Below, piece after piece: positions 19,596 through 29,241 of a stretch of 64,000 nt of DNA; the first letter of the stretch is position 1, and every line of letters begins with the position of its first letter. The stretch spans positions 124,001-188,000 of the forward strand of contig JACRMQ010000005.1 in NCBI GenBank assembly GCA_016214905.1, given 5' to 3'. The notes under the pieces were generated by a model. It saw nothing but the letters and a program-made list of their open reading frames with translations, was not told the origin of the DNA and did not search any database. A program made the position numbers and the translations under genes. Origin of the DNA: Ignavibacteriales bacterium. Lineage in GTDB: Bacteria; Bacteroidota; Ignavibacteria; UBA10030; SZUA-254.

Positions 19596-21143
19596 ATGAA
19601 TATTCATTCGCTACAAAAAGTCAAGCTTTACTTATTTCTTTTTATCTTTAGTATTCTCATTCTAATAAGTGGCGGCAGATTGGTTTCCAGCGACGAAGTA
19701 TCAATGTACCTCACCATCGAGAGCTTGGTTCAACATGGGACATTATATATTCATCACGATAATCCTCCGAACAGCACAATTGTTGATGGCAAAGCATACA
19801 CCTGGTACGAAGCTGGCAATATTACCTCTGGAATACCAATGTATTTTCTTAGCAATACTATTGCTTCTGTTCTTTCTCTTCCGGAATCAATGAAATCAAT
19901 TGTTACACGCGCCGGTGTTTCTTTAACAAATTCATTCATCGGTGCTTGGATTGCAGTTCTTTTTTTCACTCTATGTACTAGATTCGGACTAAAGATCCAC
20001 GCCGCCATTAGTATGTCTCTCATTCTCACGCTAAGTACATTCATACTACCTTATTATAAACTATTCATGCGAGAACCAACTCTTGCTCTTTGCATACTAG
20101 GTGGATTTATGTATCTCCTCCCCACCGGACAAAAAGTTAAAAGAAACCATTCTTTAATCATTGCTGGTGTTTTTATTGGATATGGAATCTTAACAAAACT
20201 TGTTTTTGTGCTTAACCTCATACCATTTTTACTTTTCATCATTTGGGATACGTCATCCCAGAAAAAAATTACGATTGAAAAAATCAAACTAGCATTGATA
20301 TTTTTAATTCCTGTTGCAATTATTGGTTTTGGAGGAACAGGTTTATATAATTATCTTCGTTTCGGAAATCCTTACGACAATGGCTACCCCGATGTAATAG
20401 CCTTTAATACACCAATTTACGTGGGTTTATTCGGATTATTATTGAGTCCGGGTAAAGGTATTATTTGGTTTGCGCCAATAATGTTTCTTTTCATTCCAGC
20501 TTGGAAATATTTTCGTCGATTCAATTTACCTGAAGCAAATTTAATAGTTGGGCTTTTTTTTATAAACCTTCTTTTGTATAGCATTTTTGTTGCATGGGGT
20601 GGTGATGGAAGTTGGGGACCTCGGTATTTAGTCCCATTTCTTCCCATTCTTATGCTTCCAATTGCAGTATATTATAACCAAGCAACAAGGTTGGTGAAGA
20701 AAATATTTTTTCTACTCGTTCTTGCAGGAATTATTATTCAAATTGGTGGAGTAACAATTTACCCGGGAGTGTATCTTCGTGAAATTGGAGAATATCCATA
20801 CCAGCGAAATTTTGATGATCCCGAATTTTTGCACAAAGCACACTTCATTCCAAACTATTCTCCGATAATCGGCCATTGGCGAATGCTTACCCGAAATTTC
20901 GATGAGCATATCACGGGAGAATACCCGCTTCTGCGCTTCAACAATACGCGTATGGGTGATCGTTTACCTATTCCGGTGGAGGATCAAAGTAAACTCCAGC
21001 ATACAATGGATTTTTGGTTTACTTATGCATTATACACAGGTATCTCAACCAAAATTATTTTAGTTCTTGTTATAATGTTAAGTCTGATCACCGGAGCAAC
21101 CGGATTACTTCTCCGAAATAGTCTTTCATATCAAACTGATTGA
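19596..21143 (+). CDS. Polytopic GT-C-like membrane protein
   Basis: A 515-residue protein with about 10-12 hydrophobic segments. The N-terminal stretch 'GRLVSSDEVSMYLTIESL' (about 27-44), just after the first helix, puts acidic residues in the first periplasmic loop, as in GT-C (PMT/ArnT-like) glycosyltransferases that use lipid-linked sugars. A second extracytoplasmic motif, 'WGGDGSWGPRYLVPFLP' near 331-347, resembles the conserved loop found in bacterial GT-C-like proteins. Family assignment is by pattern only. It is followed by a methyltransferase and a GT2 gene, so it may act in building a surface glycan. The block interrupts the haem cluster. Confidence 0.65.
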   Translation: MNIHSLQKVKLYLFLFIFSILILISGGRLVSSDEVSMYLTIESLVQHGTLYIHHDNPPNSTIVDGKAYTWYEAGNITSGIPMYFLSNTIASVLSLPESMKSIVTRAGVSLTNSFIGAWIAVLFFTLCTRFGLKIHAAISMSLILTLSTFILPYYKLFMREPTLALCILGGFMYLLPTGQKVKRNHSLIIAGVFIGYGILTKLVFVLNLIPFLLFIIWDTSSQKKITIEKIKLALIFLIPVAIIGFGGTGLYNYLRFGNPYDNGYPDVIAFNTPIYVGLFGLLLSPGKGIIWFAPIMFLFIPAWKYFRRFNLPEANLIVGLFFINLLLYSIFVAWGGDGSWGPRYLVPFLPILMLPIAVYYNQATRLVKKIFFLLVLAGIIIQIGGVTIYPGVYLREIGEYPYQRNFDDPEFLHKAHFIPNYSPIIGHWRMLTRNFDEHITGEYPLLRFNNTRMGDRLPIPVEDQSKLQHTMDFWFTYALYTGISTKIILVLVIMLSLITGATGLLLRNSLSYQTD

Positions 21144-21149
21144 GATTCA

Positions 21150-21860
21150 ATGGAAAATAACCTCGACTATAATGGGAAACAAGAGCTCACACATCTTGAA
21201 GTGAGTTTCAATTCGTTTCTGAACAACACTTATAAGCTGGTAAAAAACTTTATCGAAGGCAAAACGATCGCTGACATAGGTTGCGGTACAGGCATTTATG
21301 CTGAAAAATTTAAGCGCGATGGATATGATGTATCGTGTTTCGAGGGTGACACAACTCTCGTTAAAACTGCGCAAAGCCGTGGCTTATCAGTCGTTCAAAT
21401 TGATATTCTATCTAAAACCTTTCGCGAAAATTTCAGCCAACAATTTGACTCCGTATACTCACTTGATGTATTAGAGCACATAGAAAACGAAGATGAATTC
21501 CTTCAAGGTATTTATGCCATACTAAAGAAAAGAGGAATTGTCGTAATAAAAGTCCCAGCATATTCGTTTCTCTACTCGGATCTTGACAAACGGATCGGAC
21601 ACGTAAGAAGGTATTCATCAAAACAACTCTCAAAAGCACTCACACGAAATGGTTTTGACGTTGAACATATTCGTTCATTCAATATATTAGGTTTTTTTGG
21701 ATGGCTTATCATCTGTAAACTTCTCGGTAAAAGCTCCTCGGAGGTAGAAAGTGGTTTTGCAAATTTACTTTTTTCTGTTACACTTCCACTCGAAAGACGA
21801 TTCTTTTCACCATTCGGGCTCAGTATTGTTGCCAAAGCCAGAAAGCAATCACATTCCTAA
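21150..21860 (+). CDS. Class I SAM-dependent methyltransferase
   Basis: A 236-residue enzyme with the SAM-binding motif I 'IADIGCGTGIYAEKFKRDG' near 40-58, an acidic residue after strand 2 (CFEGD), and motif 'DSVYSLDVLEHIENEDEF' near 102-119, typical of UbiE/Methyltransf_11-type enzymes. Late 'GHVRRYSSKQLSKAL' is common in methyltransferases of surface-polysaccharide loci. It starts 6 bp after the GT-C-like gene and is followed by GT2, so a glycan or lipid-linked substrate is likely. The exact substrate is unknown. Confidence 0.88.
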   Translation: MENNLDYNGKQELTHLEVSFNSFLNNTYKLVKNFIEGKTIADIGCGTGIYAEKFKRDGYDVSCFEGDTTLVKTAQSRGLSVVQIDILSKTFRENFSQQFDSVYSLDVLEHIENEDEFLQGIYAILKKRGIVVIKVPAYSFLYSDLDKRIGHVRRYSSKQLSKALTRNGFDVEHIRSFNILGFFGWLIICKLLGKSSSEVESGFANLLFSVTLPLERRFFSPFGLSIVAKARKQSHS

Positions 21861-21886
21861 ATACTAAATACAAAGGAGAATATTTT

Positions 21887-22570
21887 TTGAAATTATCAGT
21901 TATCATCCCCACTTATAATGAGCAAGCTACCCTTTGTGCTCTTCTGGATAAAGTTTTAAATGTACCAATTGAAAAAGAAATTATAATTATTGATGATTGC
22001 TCAAATGATGAAACAAAAGCTATCATCCATAAATATGCCTCATTTCCGAATATTAAAGCAATATTCCATGACAGAAATTATGGCAAAGGAAGGGCAATCA
22101 GAAGCGGTATACAACATATTACTGGGGATGTTGTTATTATTCAGGATGCTGATTTAGAATACGATCCCGAAGATTATCCCGCCCTTATCAAACCGATAAT
22201 CAAAGGACAAACGAGTGTCGTCTACGGCTCTCGCGATCTCGGAATCAGAAACCATCATAGCTATTTCAGTTTTTATATTGGTGGAAAGTTTTTATCGTGG
22301 ATAACCAATATTCTATATGGATCAAAAATAACCGATGAACCTACATGCTATAAAGTTTTCAAATCTGAACTTTTAAAATCGATAAATCTTAAATGCGAGA
22401 GATTTGAATTCTGCCCTGAGGTTACTGCGAAGGTTTTAAAACGCGGTGAGCAAATCGTTGAATTACCGATTCATTATTATCCGCGTACGAAAAACGAAGG
22501 TAAAAAGATAAAATGGAAAGATGGAATGGAAGCGATATGGACATTGCTAAAATATAAATTTATTGATTGA
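21887..22570 (+). CDS. Family 2 glycosyltransferase (dolichol-phosphate-mannose-synthase-like)
   Basis: A 227-residue cytoplasmic GT-A enzyme. It has 'LSVIIPTYNEQATLCALLD' at the start, 'IIIDDCSNDET' near 34-44, a 'GKGRAIRSGIQHITGD' stretch near 67-82 and the metal-binding 'IQDADLEYDPEDYP' near 86-99, as in polyprenyl-phosphate sugar transferases. The gene starts with TTG at 21887, supported by AAAGGAG at 21872-21878; no ATG start fits. It likely supplies a lipid-linked sugar to the GT-C-like enzyme two genes upstream. Confidence 0.88.
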   Translation: MKLSVIIPTYNEQATLCALLDKVLNVPIEKEIIIIDDCSNDETKAIIHKYASFPNIKAIFHDRNYGKGRAIRSGIQHITGDVVIIQDADLEYDPEDYPALIKPIIKGQTSVVYGSRDLGIRNHHSYFSFYIGGKFLSWITNILYGSKITDEPTCYKVFKSELLKSINLKCERFEFCPEVTAKVLKRGEQIVELPIHYYPRTKNEGKKIKWKDGMEAIWTLLKYKFID

Positions 22571-22618
22571 GATATTTGGAATAGAGGCAGACAAACAGGG
22601 ACTGGTAATTAACCGATT

Positions 22619-23599
22619 ATGGATTCTCCGAAAAATAAAGTAGCCGTAATTCTCTTTCAGCTTGGCGGACCCGATTCTCTTGATTCAATTGAACCGTTTT
22701 TATTCAACCTTTTTTCCGATCCCGATATAATAAATTTCCCCGGAGCGTTTTTGGCTCGTAGTTTCATTGCCCGAAAAATCTCCTCAAACCGATCTAAAAA
22801 GGTAAGAGAAAATTACCGTGCGATTGGCGGCAGATCTCCCATCCTTGCATTAACACGGGCACAAGCAATCGCGCTGGAGCAAAGTTTAAATGAGCACACT
22901 GATGCAGAAGTTTTCATTGCAATGCGCTACTGGCATCCAAACACGGAAGAAGTCATACTCAAAATCAAACATGATACATTTTCTAAAATAATTTTACTTC
23001 CGCTTTATCCGCAATACTCAAAAGCAACCACCCTCTCAAGTTTGAAGGAATGGAAGAAACAGTGCGCACTTCTGAATTATAACCCGATTCAATTAGAAAC
23101 GATAGAGTCTTTTCATAACCATCCGTCGTATATCAACGCAATCACAAATCATATTAATACGGCGTTATTGCATTTTGTGGATATCGATATGAAAGATATC
23201 GACCTTGTATTCAGCGCACATAGTGTACCAGAAAGTTATGTGAAAAAGGGAGATCCGTATCAAGACCAAGTTTTAGAAACAGTGAAACTCGTCGTTCACA
23301 AAGGTAAATGGAATTCTCCACATACAGTTGGCTATCAAAGTAAAGTAGGACCGATCAAATGGCTTGGTCCATCTCTGCATGATACAATAACCGAACTGAC
23401 CTCAAGTGGCAGAAAGAATTTTCTAATAATTCCAATATCGTTCGTAACCGATCATATTGAAACACTCCATGAAATCGGAATCGAAATGAGAAGATTCGCG
23501 ATGGAAAGCGGTGCGAATAAATTTGAAATTATGCCGGCACTGAATAATGATAATGATTTTATAGAATGTCTTACCGCTTTGGTGCTGGAACGGATTTAA
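22619..23599 (+). CDS. hemH: Ferrochelatase
   Basis: Inserts Fe2+ into protoporphyrin IX (or coproporphyrin III). The 326-residue protein begins with 'VAVILFQLGGPDSLDSI', has the catalytic His in 'LVFSAHSVPESYVKKGDPY' near 197-215 and the conserved acidic site 'FVTDHIETLHEIGIE' near 279-293. No C-terminal extension is present. It is followed 44 bp later by the FAD-dependent protoporphyrinogen oxidase. The HemH-HemY pair is used in both the classical and coproporphyrin-dependent routes, so the sequence alone does not settle which substrate is used. Confidence 0.95.
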   Translation: MDSPKNKVAVILFQLGGPDSLDSIEPFLFNLFSDPDIINFPGAFLARSFIARKISSNRSKKVRENYRAIGGRSPILALTRAQAIALEQSLNEHTDAEVFIAMRYWHPNTEEVILKIKHDTFSKIILLPLYPQYSKATTLSSLKEWKKQCALLNYNPIQLETIESFHNHPSYINAITNHINTALLHFVDIDMKDIDLVFSAHSVPESYVKKGDPYQDQVLETVKLVVHKGKWNSPHTVGYQSKVGPIKWLGPSLHDTITELTSSGRKNFLIIPISFVTDHIETLHEIGIEMRRFAMESGANKFEIMPALNNDNDFIECLTALVLERI

Positions 23600-23643
23600 A
23601 TCTTAGATATGTTTATTTAATTATTGAAATCAATTGAATCAAA

Positions 23644-25059
23644 ATGCAACTGGCAAATTCAAAGCTGAATAATTCGGTAATCGTAATCGGCGGTGGAATA
23701 TCCGGATTGCTTACCGGATACCGGCTTTCGAAACAGAACATTGATGTAACAATTCTGGAAAAAGATATTGTGGTTGGCGGCACAATGAAGACTGTTCACG
23801 ATAATGGATGGCTGATTGAAACGGGTCCTAATAGCGCTCTTGAAACCACGCCGCTCATCGGCGAAGTGATCAAAAATTTGGGAATCGAATCTCAACTCAT
23901 CTATGCGAACGAGCAATCATCCAAACGGTACATAGTTAAGAATGGATCGTTGATGGCTGTTCCGATGGATCCATTGTCATTTATCCGAACAAAACTATGG
24001 AGCACCGGCGGTAAGTTAAGATTGTTAAAAGAACCGTTCATAGAAAGAGGCAGTTCAGAAGAAACAATTGCCCAATTTGTTGAACGGAGACTCGGAAAAG
24101 AATTTTTAGATTACGCAATCAATCCGTTTGTCGCGGGTGTATACGCAGGTAATCCCGAGACACTTTCGGTTCGATATGCTTTTCCTAAATTGTATGCACT
24201 CGAAGAAAAATACGGTGGACTGATTAAAGGAATGATCGGATCTCGTAAGGAACGCAAAGCACGTAAGGAAATTGCAAAAGACCGTGCAAAATTATTTTCA
24301 TTTTATGACGGTATGCAGAGTTTACCGTTAAAAATTTCAGAAGCGCTAGATGAGTCGATAATTACTGAATCGACTGTTGAAAGCGTGATCCCGATGAAGG
24401 TAGGAAACAGACCAATTTATACCGTAACATTTCTTCGAAAAGGTGAAAGATCAACGCTCGAAGCTCCTGTTGTTGTCTTAGCTTCTCCATCCGATGCCAC
24501 CGCATCAATAATAGAGAAGATAGATCCAGAAACAGCATCGGCGCTAAGGTCAATTTATTATCCTCCCGTTGTCGAGGTGTTTCTTGGGTTTGCAAAAGAA
24601 CAAGTCAATCGTAATCTTGGCGGATTCGGTTTCCTTGTTCCTGCTGTTGAACGAAAAAGAATATTAGGTACAATCTGGTCGTCTTCACTCTTCCCGAACC
24701 GTTCGCCTAAAAATCATATTGCTCTCACAACATTCGTCGGCGGTTCACGGCAACCCGAACTTACCGAATTAGATGATGATGAATTACTCGAAATCGTTCT
24801 CGACGATCTAAAAATTTTAATGCAAATTGAGAGCAAACCGGTTTATAGTAAAATTGTGGGCTGGAAAAAAGCGATACCGCAGTACAATTTAGGTTATGGA
24901 AATATACTCGATAAAATAACCAGATTTGAAGATAATTTCAGGGGCACATTCGTGACCGGCAATTATCGCGGCGGTATAGCAGTTGGAGATTGTTTCATTA
25001 ATTCCGATAAAACCGTCGAAAAAATCGTTAATTACTTAAATAAAATCGATATTAGCTGA
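23644..25059 (+). CDS. hemG: Protoporphyrinogen/coproporphyrinogen oxidase, HemY type (FAD)
   Basis: An FAD-dependent oxidase that aromatises the porphyrinogen ring. The 471-residue protein has the dinucleotide-binding 'VIVIGGGISGLLTGYRLS' (about 12-29) and the acidic end of the beta-alpha-beta fold 'VTILEKD'. Further on are 'GWLIETGPNSALETTP' near 57-72 and a C-terminal 'FVTGNYRGGIAVGDCF' (about 437-452), all typical of the HemY/PPOX family. This is the oxygen-dependent type, not the flavodoxin-like HemG of E. coli. Its place after hemH supports the call. Confidence 0.93.
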   Translation: MQLANSKLNNSVIVIGGGISGLLTGYRLSKQNIDVTILEKDIVVGGTMKTVHDNGWLIETGPNSALETTPLIGEVIKNLGIESQLIYANEQSSKRYIVKNGSLMAVPMDPLSFIRTKLWSTGGKLRLLKEPFIERGSSEETIAQFVERRLGKEFLDYAINPFVAGVYAGNPETLSVRYAFPKLYALEEKYGGLIKGMIGSRKERKARKEIAKDRAKLFSFYDGMQSLPLKISEALDESIITESTVESVIPMKVGNRPIYTVTFLRKGERSTLEAPVVVLASPSDATASIIEKIDPETASALRSIYYPPVVEVFLGFAKEQVNRNLGGFGFLVPAVERKRILGTIWSSSLFPNRSPKNHIALTTFVGGSRQPELTELDDDELLEIVLDDLKILMQIESKPVYSKIVGWKKAIPQYNLGYGNILDKITRFEDNFRGTFVTGNYRGGIAVGDCFINSDKTVEKIVNYLNKIDIS

Positions 25060-25152
25060 CGTGCATTTGTGATCTAAAATTTGTACATTTACATAACAGT
25101 AATAGGGACTCCGATTAATGATCTAATCAAAATTCATCATAGTCGGATCAAT

Positions 25153-25186
25153 CATCCGGACAACATTTTATATTCGGATGTTTTTA
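25153..25186 (+). terminator. Weak terminator-like hairpin after the HemY-type gene
   Basis: CATCCG (25153-25158) pairs with CGGATG (25175-25180), followed by TTTTTAT. The stem is only 6 bp and the loop 16 bases. It lies in the 195-bp gap before terC, which otherwise shows no riboswitch or ORF that I can identify. Confidence 0.3.
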
Positions 25187-25254
25187 TAATCAAGCAACAA
25201 CAATATTTAATTCTTCAGAGAAATATTCAATAACATTTTATCCCGAGGAGCCCT

Positions 25255-26169
25255 TTGAACGAAAGCCTGGTACTTCTTCTTTTTAATATTTTTATCGTAT
25301 TAATGTTGGCATTGGATTTAGGGATCATCCAAAAAAAAGCCCACTTCCCAAGCATGAAAGAGGCGTTGGGGTGGACTGCAGTTTGGGTTTCTCTCGCGAT
25401 ATTGTTTGGTTTGTTTATATGGTATGAGCGAGGCAGTATTAAAGCGCTCGAATTCTTCACAGGATACGTTGTGGAAGAAGCTCTTTCTGTTGACAATGTT
25501 TTTGTATTCATTGTTATCTTTTCTTATTTTTCCGTCCCAAAACATGCACAGCACAAAGTACTTTTCTGGGGGGTACTGAGTGCGGTCGTTTTCAGAGCAA
25601 TATTCATCGTGGCAGGTGCGGCACTGATTTCCCAATTTCACTGGATAATCTACCTCCTGGGCGCATTCCTCATATTCACAGCGATTAAGCTGGCAGTTCA
25701 GCGCGAAACTGAAGTACACCCCGAACATAATCCGCTGATTCGACTCGCCCGAAAAATATTTCCCGTTACAAAAGATTACGTCGGAGAAAAGTTTTTTGTC
25801 CATCAGAACGGAAAGCGATATGCCACACCCTTGTTTCTTGTCCTCCTGATGATAGAAAGTACCGACATTGCATTCGCAACAGATTCAATACCGGCAATAT
25901 TTGCCATCACGCAAGATACATTCATAATATACACTTCTAATATTTTTGCAATATTAGGATTGCGTTCTCTCTATTTTGTAGTAGCTGGTTTTATGAAGGA
26001 ATTCCGATACCTTAAATATGGACTTTCTGTTGTGCTCGGCTTCATCGGAGTTAAAATGCTAATCGAGCCGTGGTATCAGATTCCGATTTTATCGTCGCTC
26101 GCAGCAATATTTATTATCATCTCAGCATCAATTGTTTTGTCGATACTCCATCCCGGCAAAAAAGAGTAA
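25255..26169 (+). CDS. TerC/Alx family membrane protein
   Basis: A 304-residue polytopic protein of the TerC family, linked to metal (often Mn2+) efflux and tellurite resistance. Conserved acidic transmembrane motifs are visible: 'LMLALDLGIIQKKAH' near 15-29, 'VVEEALSVDNVFVFIVIF' near 75-92, and 'MIESTDIAFATDSIPAIF' near 198-215. The start is TTG at 25255, with GAGGAG at 25245-25250 as ribosome-binding site. The upstream gap was checked for the manganese-sensing yybP-ykoY riboswitch often found before terC; its conserved loops are not seen. A role protecting exported or metal-dependent enzymes from mis-metallation is possible but unproven. Confidence 0.9.
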   Translation: MNESLVLLLFNIFIVLMLALDLGIIQKKAHFPSMKEALGWTAVWVSLAILFGLFIWYERGSIKALEFFTGYVVEEALSVDNVFVFIVIFSYFSVPKHAQHKVLFWGVLSAVVFRAIFIVAGAALISQFHWIIYLLGAFLIFTAIKLAVQRETEVHPEHNPLIRLARKIFPVTKDYVGEKFFVHQNGKRYATPLFLVLLMIESTDIAFATDSIPAIFAITQDTFIIYTSNIFAILGLRSLYFVVAGFMKEFRYLKYGLSVVLGFIGVKMLIEPWYQIPILSSLAAIFIIISASIVLSILHPGKKE

Positions 26170-26286
26170 TCGAAATAACTATGGAGTTTTTTTCAAACGT
26201 TTTAAATAGTATTGAAATCGATTTTCATATTGTTTTTACACTTCATCAATTTCTGAATTGATAAATGATAAACAGGAGAAATTAAT

Positions 26287-27084
26287 ATGTACGTGAAAGT
26301 CAATGGTTTTGGTATTGATTATTCAATCGAAGGACCAAATTCCGGTTTACCGATAATTTTTATTCATGGTTTCCCATTCAGCAAAGTAATGTGGAAACCG
26401 CAGATCGAAGAATTTAAAAAAGATTATGCCGTTTTATCATACGACGTGAGAGGGCACGGATTAAGTGATGTTGGCAATGGGCAATATACAATCGAGTATT
26501 GCGTAGACGATTTATTCGGTCTGCTCGACATTTTACACATCTCCAAAGCGGTACTTGTTGGATCATCGATGGGCGGATATATTGCACTCCGGGCAGTAGA
26601 AAAAAATCCGGACCGATTCAAAGGACTTGTTTTATGCGATACCCGAAGTGAAGATGATACAAATGAAGTTAAAATTAAACGTGCCGTCAACGCGAGAAAC
26701 ATTAAAATTTACGGTATGAAGAAATTTGCCAACCTGTTTCTTCCGACCGTTCTCACGGAAAGTAATGTCCACAAAAAAACAGAGGTGTGGAGAAATTTAC
26801 ATGATATTATCGAAAGAAATTCTTCGCTCGCGATGGCCGGAATGATGATTGCCTTAGCGGGTCGCACGAATTCAACGTCGTTCCTTTCGAGTATCAAAAT
26901 ACCGACTTTGATAATGGTCGGACAGTTCGATCAACTCACTCCCCCATCCTGTTCAATTTCCATGAAAGAAAAAATAACCGATTCCACACTGCATATCATT
27001 CCGAATGCCGCTCATATGTCGAACGTTGAAAATCCGGATGAATTTAATAAACAGCTTAAAAAATTTTTAAAATCTATTGAATAA
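26287..27084 (+). CDS. Alpha/beta hydrolase
   Basis: A 265-residue serine hydrolase of the alpha/beta fold. The oxyanion motif '[15 protein letters not shown]' (about 23-37), the nucleophile elbow '[13 protein letters not shown]' with Ser near 94, an Asp in '[12 protein letters not shown]' near 215, and the catalytic His in '[17 protein letters not shown]' near 241 make a complete triad. It resembles 3-oxoadipate enol-lactonase-like esterases, but the substrate cannot be deduced. It sits within the haem cluster before hemB with a good ribosome-binding site (AGGAG). Confidence 0.88.
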   Translation: MYVKVNGFGIDYSIEGPNSGLPIIFIHGFPFSKVMWKPQIEEFKKDYAVLSYDVRGHGLSDVGNGQYTIEYCVDDLFGLLDILHISKAVLVGSSMGGYIALRAVEKNPDRFKGLVLCDTRSEDDTNEVKIKRAVNARNIKIYGMKKFANLFLPTVLTESNVHKKTEVWRNLHDIIERNSSLAMAGMMIALAGRTNSTSFLSSIKIPTLIMVGQFDQLTPPSCSISMKEKITDSTLHIIPNAAHMSNVENPDEFNKQLKKFLKSIE

Positions 27085-27122
27085 ATATTTTTCGCAAGGC
27101 AATTTGTAATAAAGGATACAGT

Positions 27123-28097
27123 ATGAATAATCCAGCAAAATTTACTCGGCACAGACGAACCAGAATGACTCCGTTACTCCGATCAATGGTTCGCGAAACT
27201 GAACTCTCAAAGAACGATTTTATTTATCCTCTTTTTTCCGTTCCCGGTAAAAATATCAAAAAAGAAATTTCTTCAATGCCGGGTGTTTATCAAATGTCAA
27301 TTGATAATATCGTAAAAGAGTGTGAAGAAGTTAAATCTTTGGGGATTCCGGCTGTGATTCTTTTCGGAATTCCATCACAAAAAGATGAAGTTGGTACTGG
27401 CGCTTACGATACGGACGGTATAATTCAACAAACAGTCCGCACAATAAAAAAAGAAGTCCCCGAAATTGTCGTCATCACAGACGTTTGTTTGTGTGAATAC
27501 ACGTCTCACGGACATTGCGGAATCGTTCGCGGCGAAGAAATTGTAAATGATGCCTCCATTGAATTGCTTGCAAAAGAAGCGCTCACACACGCACAAGCAG
27601 GCGCTGATATGATTGCACCCTCGGATATGTTCGATGGGCGCGTTCAGGCAATCAGATCCATTCTTGATGCAAATCATTTCGATAATATTCCTATCATGTC
27701 GTACGCAGCAAAGTATGCTTCAGGTTTTTATGGGCCATTCCGTGAAGCGGCAGAAAGCACACCTAAATTTGGTGACCGGCGTTCACACCAGATGGATCCG
27801 GCAAATTCCGATGAAGCAATCAGAGAAGTTCAAACCGACATTGAAGAAGGTGCAGACATCGTGATGGTAAAACCTGCCTTGTCTTATCTTGATGTTATTA
27901 GACGAGTGAAAGATACATTTCGCATGCCGACCGCCGCTTATAATGTCAGCGGTGAATTTTCAATGGTGAAAGCCGCCGGAAAACTTGGATGGATAGATGA
28001 GCAGCGTGTAATGATGGAAATATTAACGAGCATCAAACGCGCCGGTGCAGATATGGTCTTAACGTATCATGCGAAAGAAGCTGCAAAGCTCCTTTAA
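27123..28097 (+). CDS. hemB: Delta-aminolevulinic acid dehydratase (porphobilinogen synthase)
   Basis: Condenses two ALA molecules to porphobilinogen. The 324-residue protein has the Zn-binding cysteine cluster '[15 protein letters not shown]' near 119-133 (three Cys, so the Zn-dependent type). The first Schiff-base Lys is in '[17 protein letters not shown]' near 200 and the second in '[16 protein letters not shown]' near 252. Length is normal. It is followed 9 bp later by an epimerase gene. Confidence 0.97.
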   Translation: MNNPAKFTRHRRTRMTPLLRSMVRETELSKNDFIYPLFSVPGKNIKKEISSMPGVYQMSIDNIVKECEEVKSLGIPAVILFGIPSQKDEVGTGAYDTDGIIQQTVRTIKKEVPEIVVITDVCLCEYTSHGHCGIVRGEEIVNDASIELLAKEALTHAQAGADMIAPSDMFDGRVQAIRSILDANHFDNIPIMSYAAKYASGFYGPFREAAESTPKFGDRRSHQMDPANSDEAIREVQTDIEEGADIVMVKPALSYLDVIRRVKDTFRMPTAAYNVSGEFSMVKAAGKLGWIDEQRVMMEILTSIKRAGADMVLTYHAKEAAKLL

Positions 28098-28106
28098 AAT
28101 ATCTTT

Positions 28107-29087
28107 GTGAAAAATATTCTTGTTACCGGTTCTAACGGATTCATCGGATCAAATCTTGTTATCGAGCTTGTCCGTCTCGGATTCAGTGTAAAAGCATTTC
28201 ACCGTTCCGGTTCCAACATCGATAATCTTTCGGGAATAAATGCCGTTCATGTTATCGGTGATATTCTCGACAAGACCTCCATCCTCAATGCTATCAGAGG
28301 ATGCGATACTGTTTTTCATACCGCAGCTTTAATTTCCTTTTTCAAACAAAAACAAAAAAAGCATTTCGAGATCAATGTAGAAGGAACGCGAAATGTTGTT
28401 GAAGCTTGTATGGAATCCGGTGTTGAAAAATTAATTCATACAAGTACCATCGGTGCACTCGGTTACACAACAGATGGAACTCTCACGAACGAAAATACCA
28501 ACTATAATTGGGGTGAAAATATACCTTACCGGTATACAAAACATCTTGCAGAACTTGAAGTATTGAATGGAGTCGGAAACGGACTTAACGCAACAATCGT
28601 AAATCCGAGTATAATCATTGGAGCCGGAGATTTAAACATTCATGGCGGACAATTTGTGAGAGATATTAAATTGGGTAAAATTCCATTCTATGCCGACGGT
28701 GGAGTAAATGTTGTTGGAATAAGAGATGTAGTTGCCGGACATATCTCTGCAGCACGAATCGGTAAAAAAGGTGAGCGATACATTTTAGGAGGCGAGAACC
28801 TCACACACAAACAACTGTTTCAACACATCGCAACTTTGACAAACGGTAAATGCCCAAAGATTAAATTACCCGGTTGGTTAATAAAATCAGTTGCGGTTGT
28901 TTCACAAAGATTATCTCATCTGCCCGGAGTTGAATTACCATTGACACCCACCATCGCGAAAAACATTCTTGCATACAATTGGTGTTCGTATGAAAAAGCA
29001 ACCAGAGAATTTGGTTACAAGCTACAACCGATTGAGAATGCAATATTGGAAGCGTATGAATGGTATAAGAAGAATGGGATGTTATAA
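28107..29087 (+). CDS. NAD(P)-dependent epimerase/dehydratase (extended SDR)
   Basis: A 326-residue Rossmann-fold protein with 'ILVTGSNGFIGSNLVIEL' (about 4-21) and the catalytic YxxxK in 'NIPYRYTKHLAELEV' near 140. 'LIHTSTIGALGYTTDG' near 108 carries the catalytic Ser/Thr. It resembles dihydroflavonol-reductase-like or hopanoid-associated sugar epimerase proteins. The start is GTG at 28107, 9 bp after hemB, so it is probably co-transcribed. The substrate is unknown, and a link to haem is not evident. Confidence 0.85.
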   Translation: MKNILVTGSNGFIGSNLVIELVRLGFSVKAFHRSGSNIDNLSGINAVHVIGDILDKTSILNAIRGCDTVFHTAALISFFKQKQKKHFEINVEGTRNVVEACMESGVEKLIHTSTIGALGYTTDGTLTNENTNYNWGENIPYRYTKHLAELEVLNGVGNGLNATIVNPSIIIGAGDLNIHGGQFVRDIKLGKIPFYADGGVNVVGIRDVVAGHISAARIGKKGERYILGGENLTHKQLFQHIATLTNGKCPKIKLPGWLIKSVAVVSQRLSHLPGVELPLTPTIAKNILAYNWCSYEKATREFGYKLQPIENAILEAYEWYKKNGML

Positions 29088-29092
29088 GATGT

Positions 29093-29123
29093 GCCTGCCC
29101 GTCGAAGTCCGTAGGACGTAGGC
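29093..29123. repeat. Small nested palindrome
   Basis: Nested inverted repeats (GCCT/AGGC outside, CGTC/GACG inside) in the 154-bp gap between the epimerase gene and hemL. It resembles the short intergenic palindromes near 61440, suggesting a dispersed repeat family. Nothing else is seen in this gap. Confidence 0.4.
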
Positions 29124-29241
29124 GGAAGTTGTGATGTTCAATATTCAATATTGGATTTGGGATTCTGCTTCTTGGGTTGTAAATTATATCCAAATTTAAT
29201 CTTTACAATCATTACAATCTTACATATTTTTTAAAATCAGT

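Noticed and set aside
25060-25254. yybP-ykoY manganese riboswitch before terC
   Set aside because: The conserved loop sequences of this riboswitch are not found in the gap; only a weak hairpin is seen.
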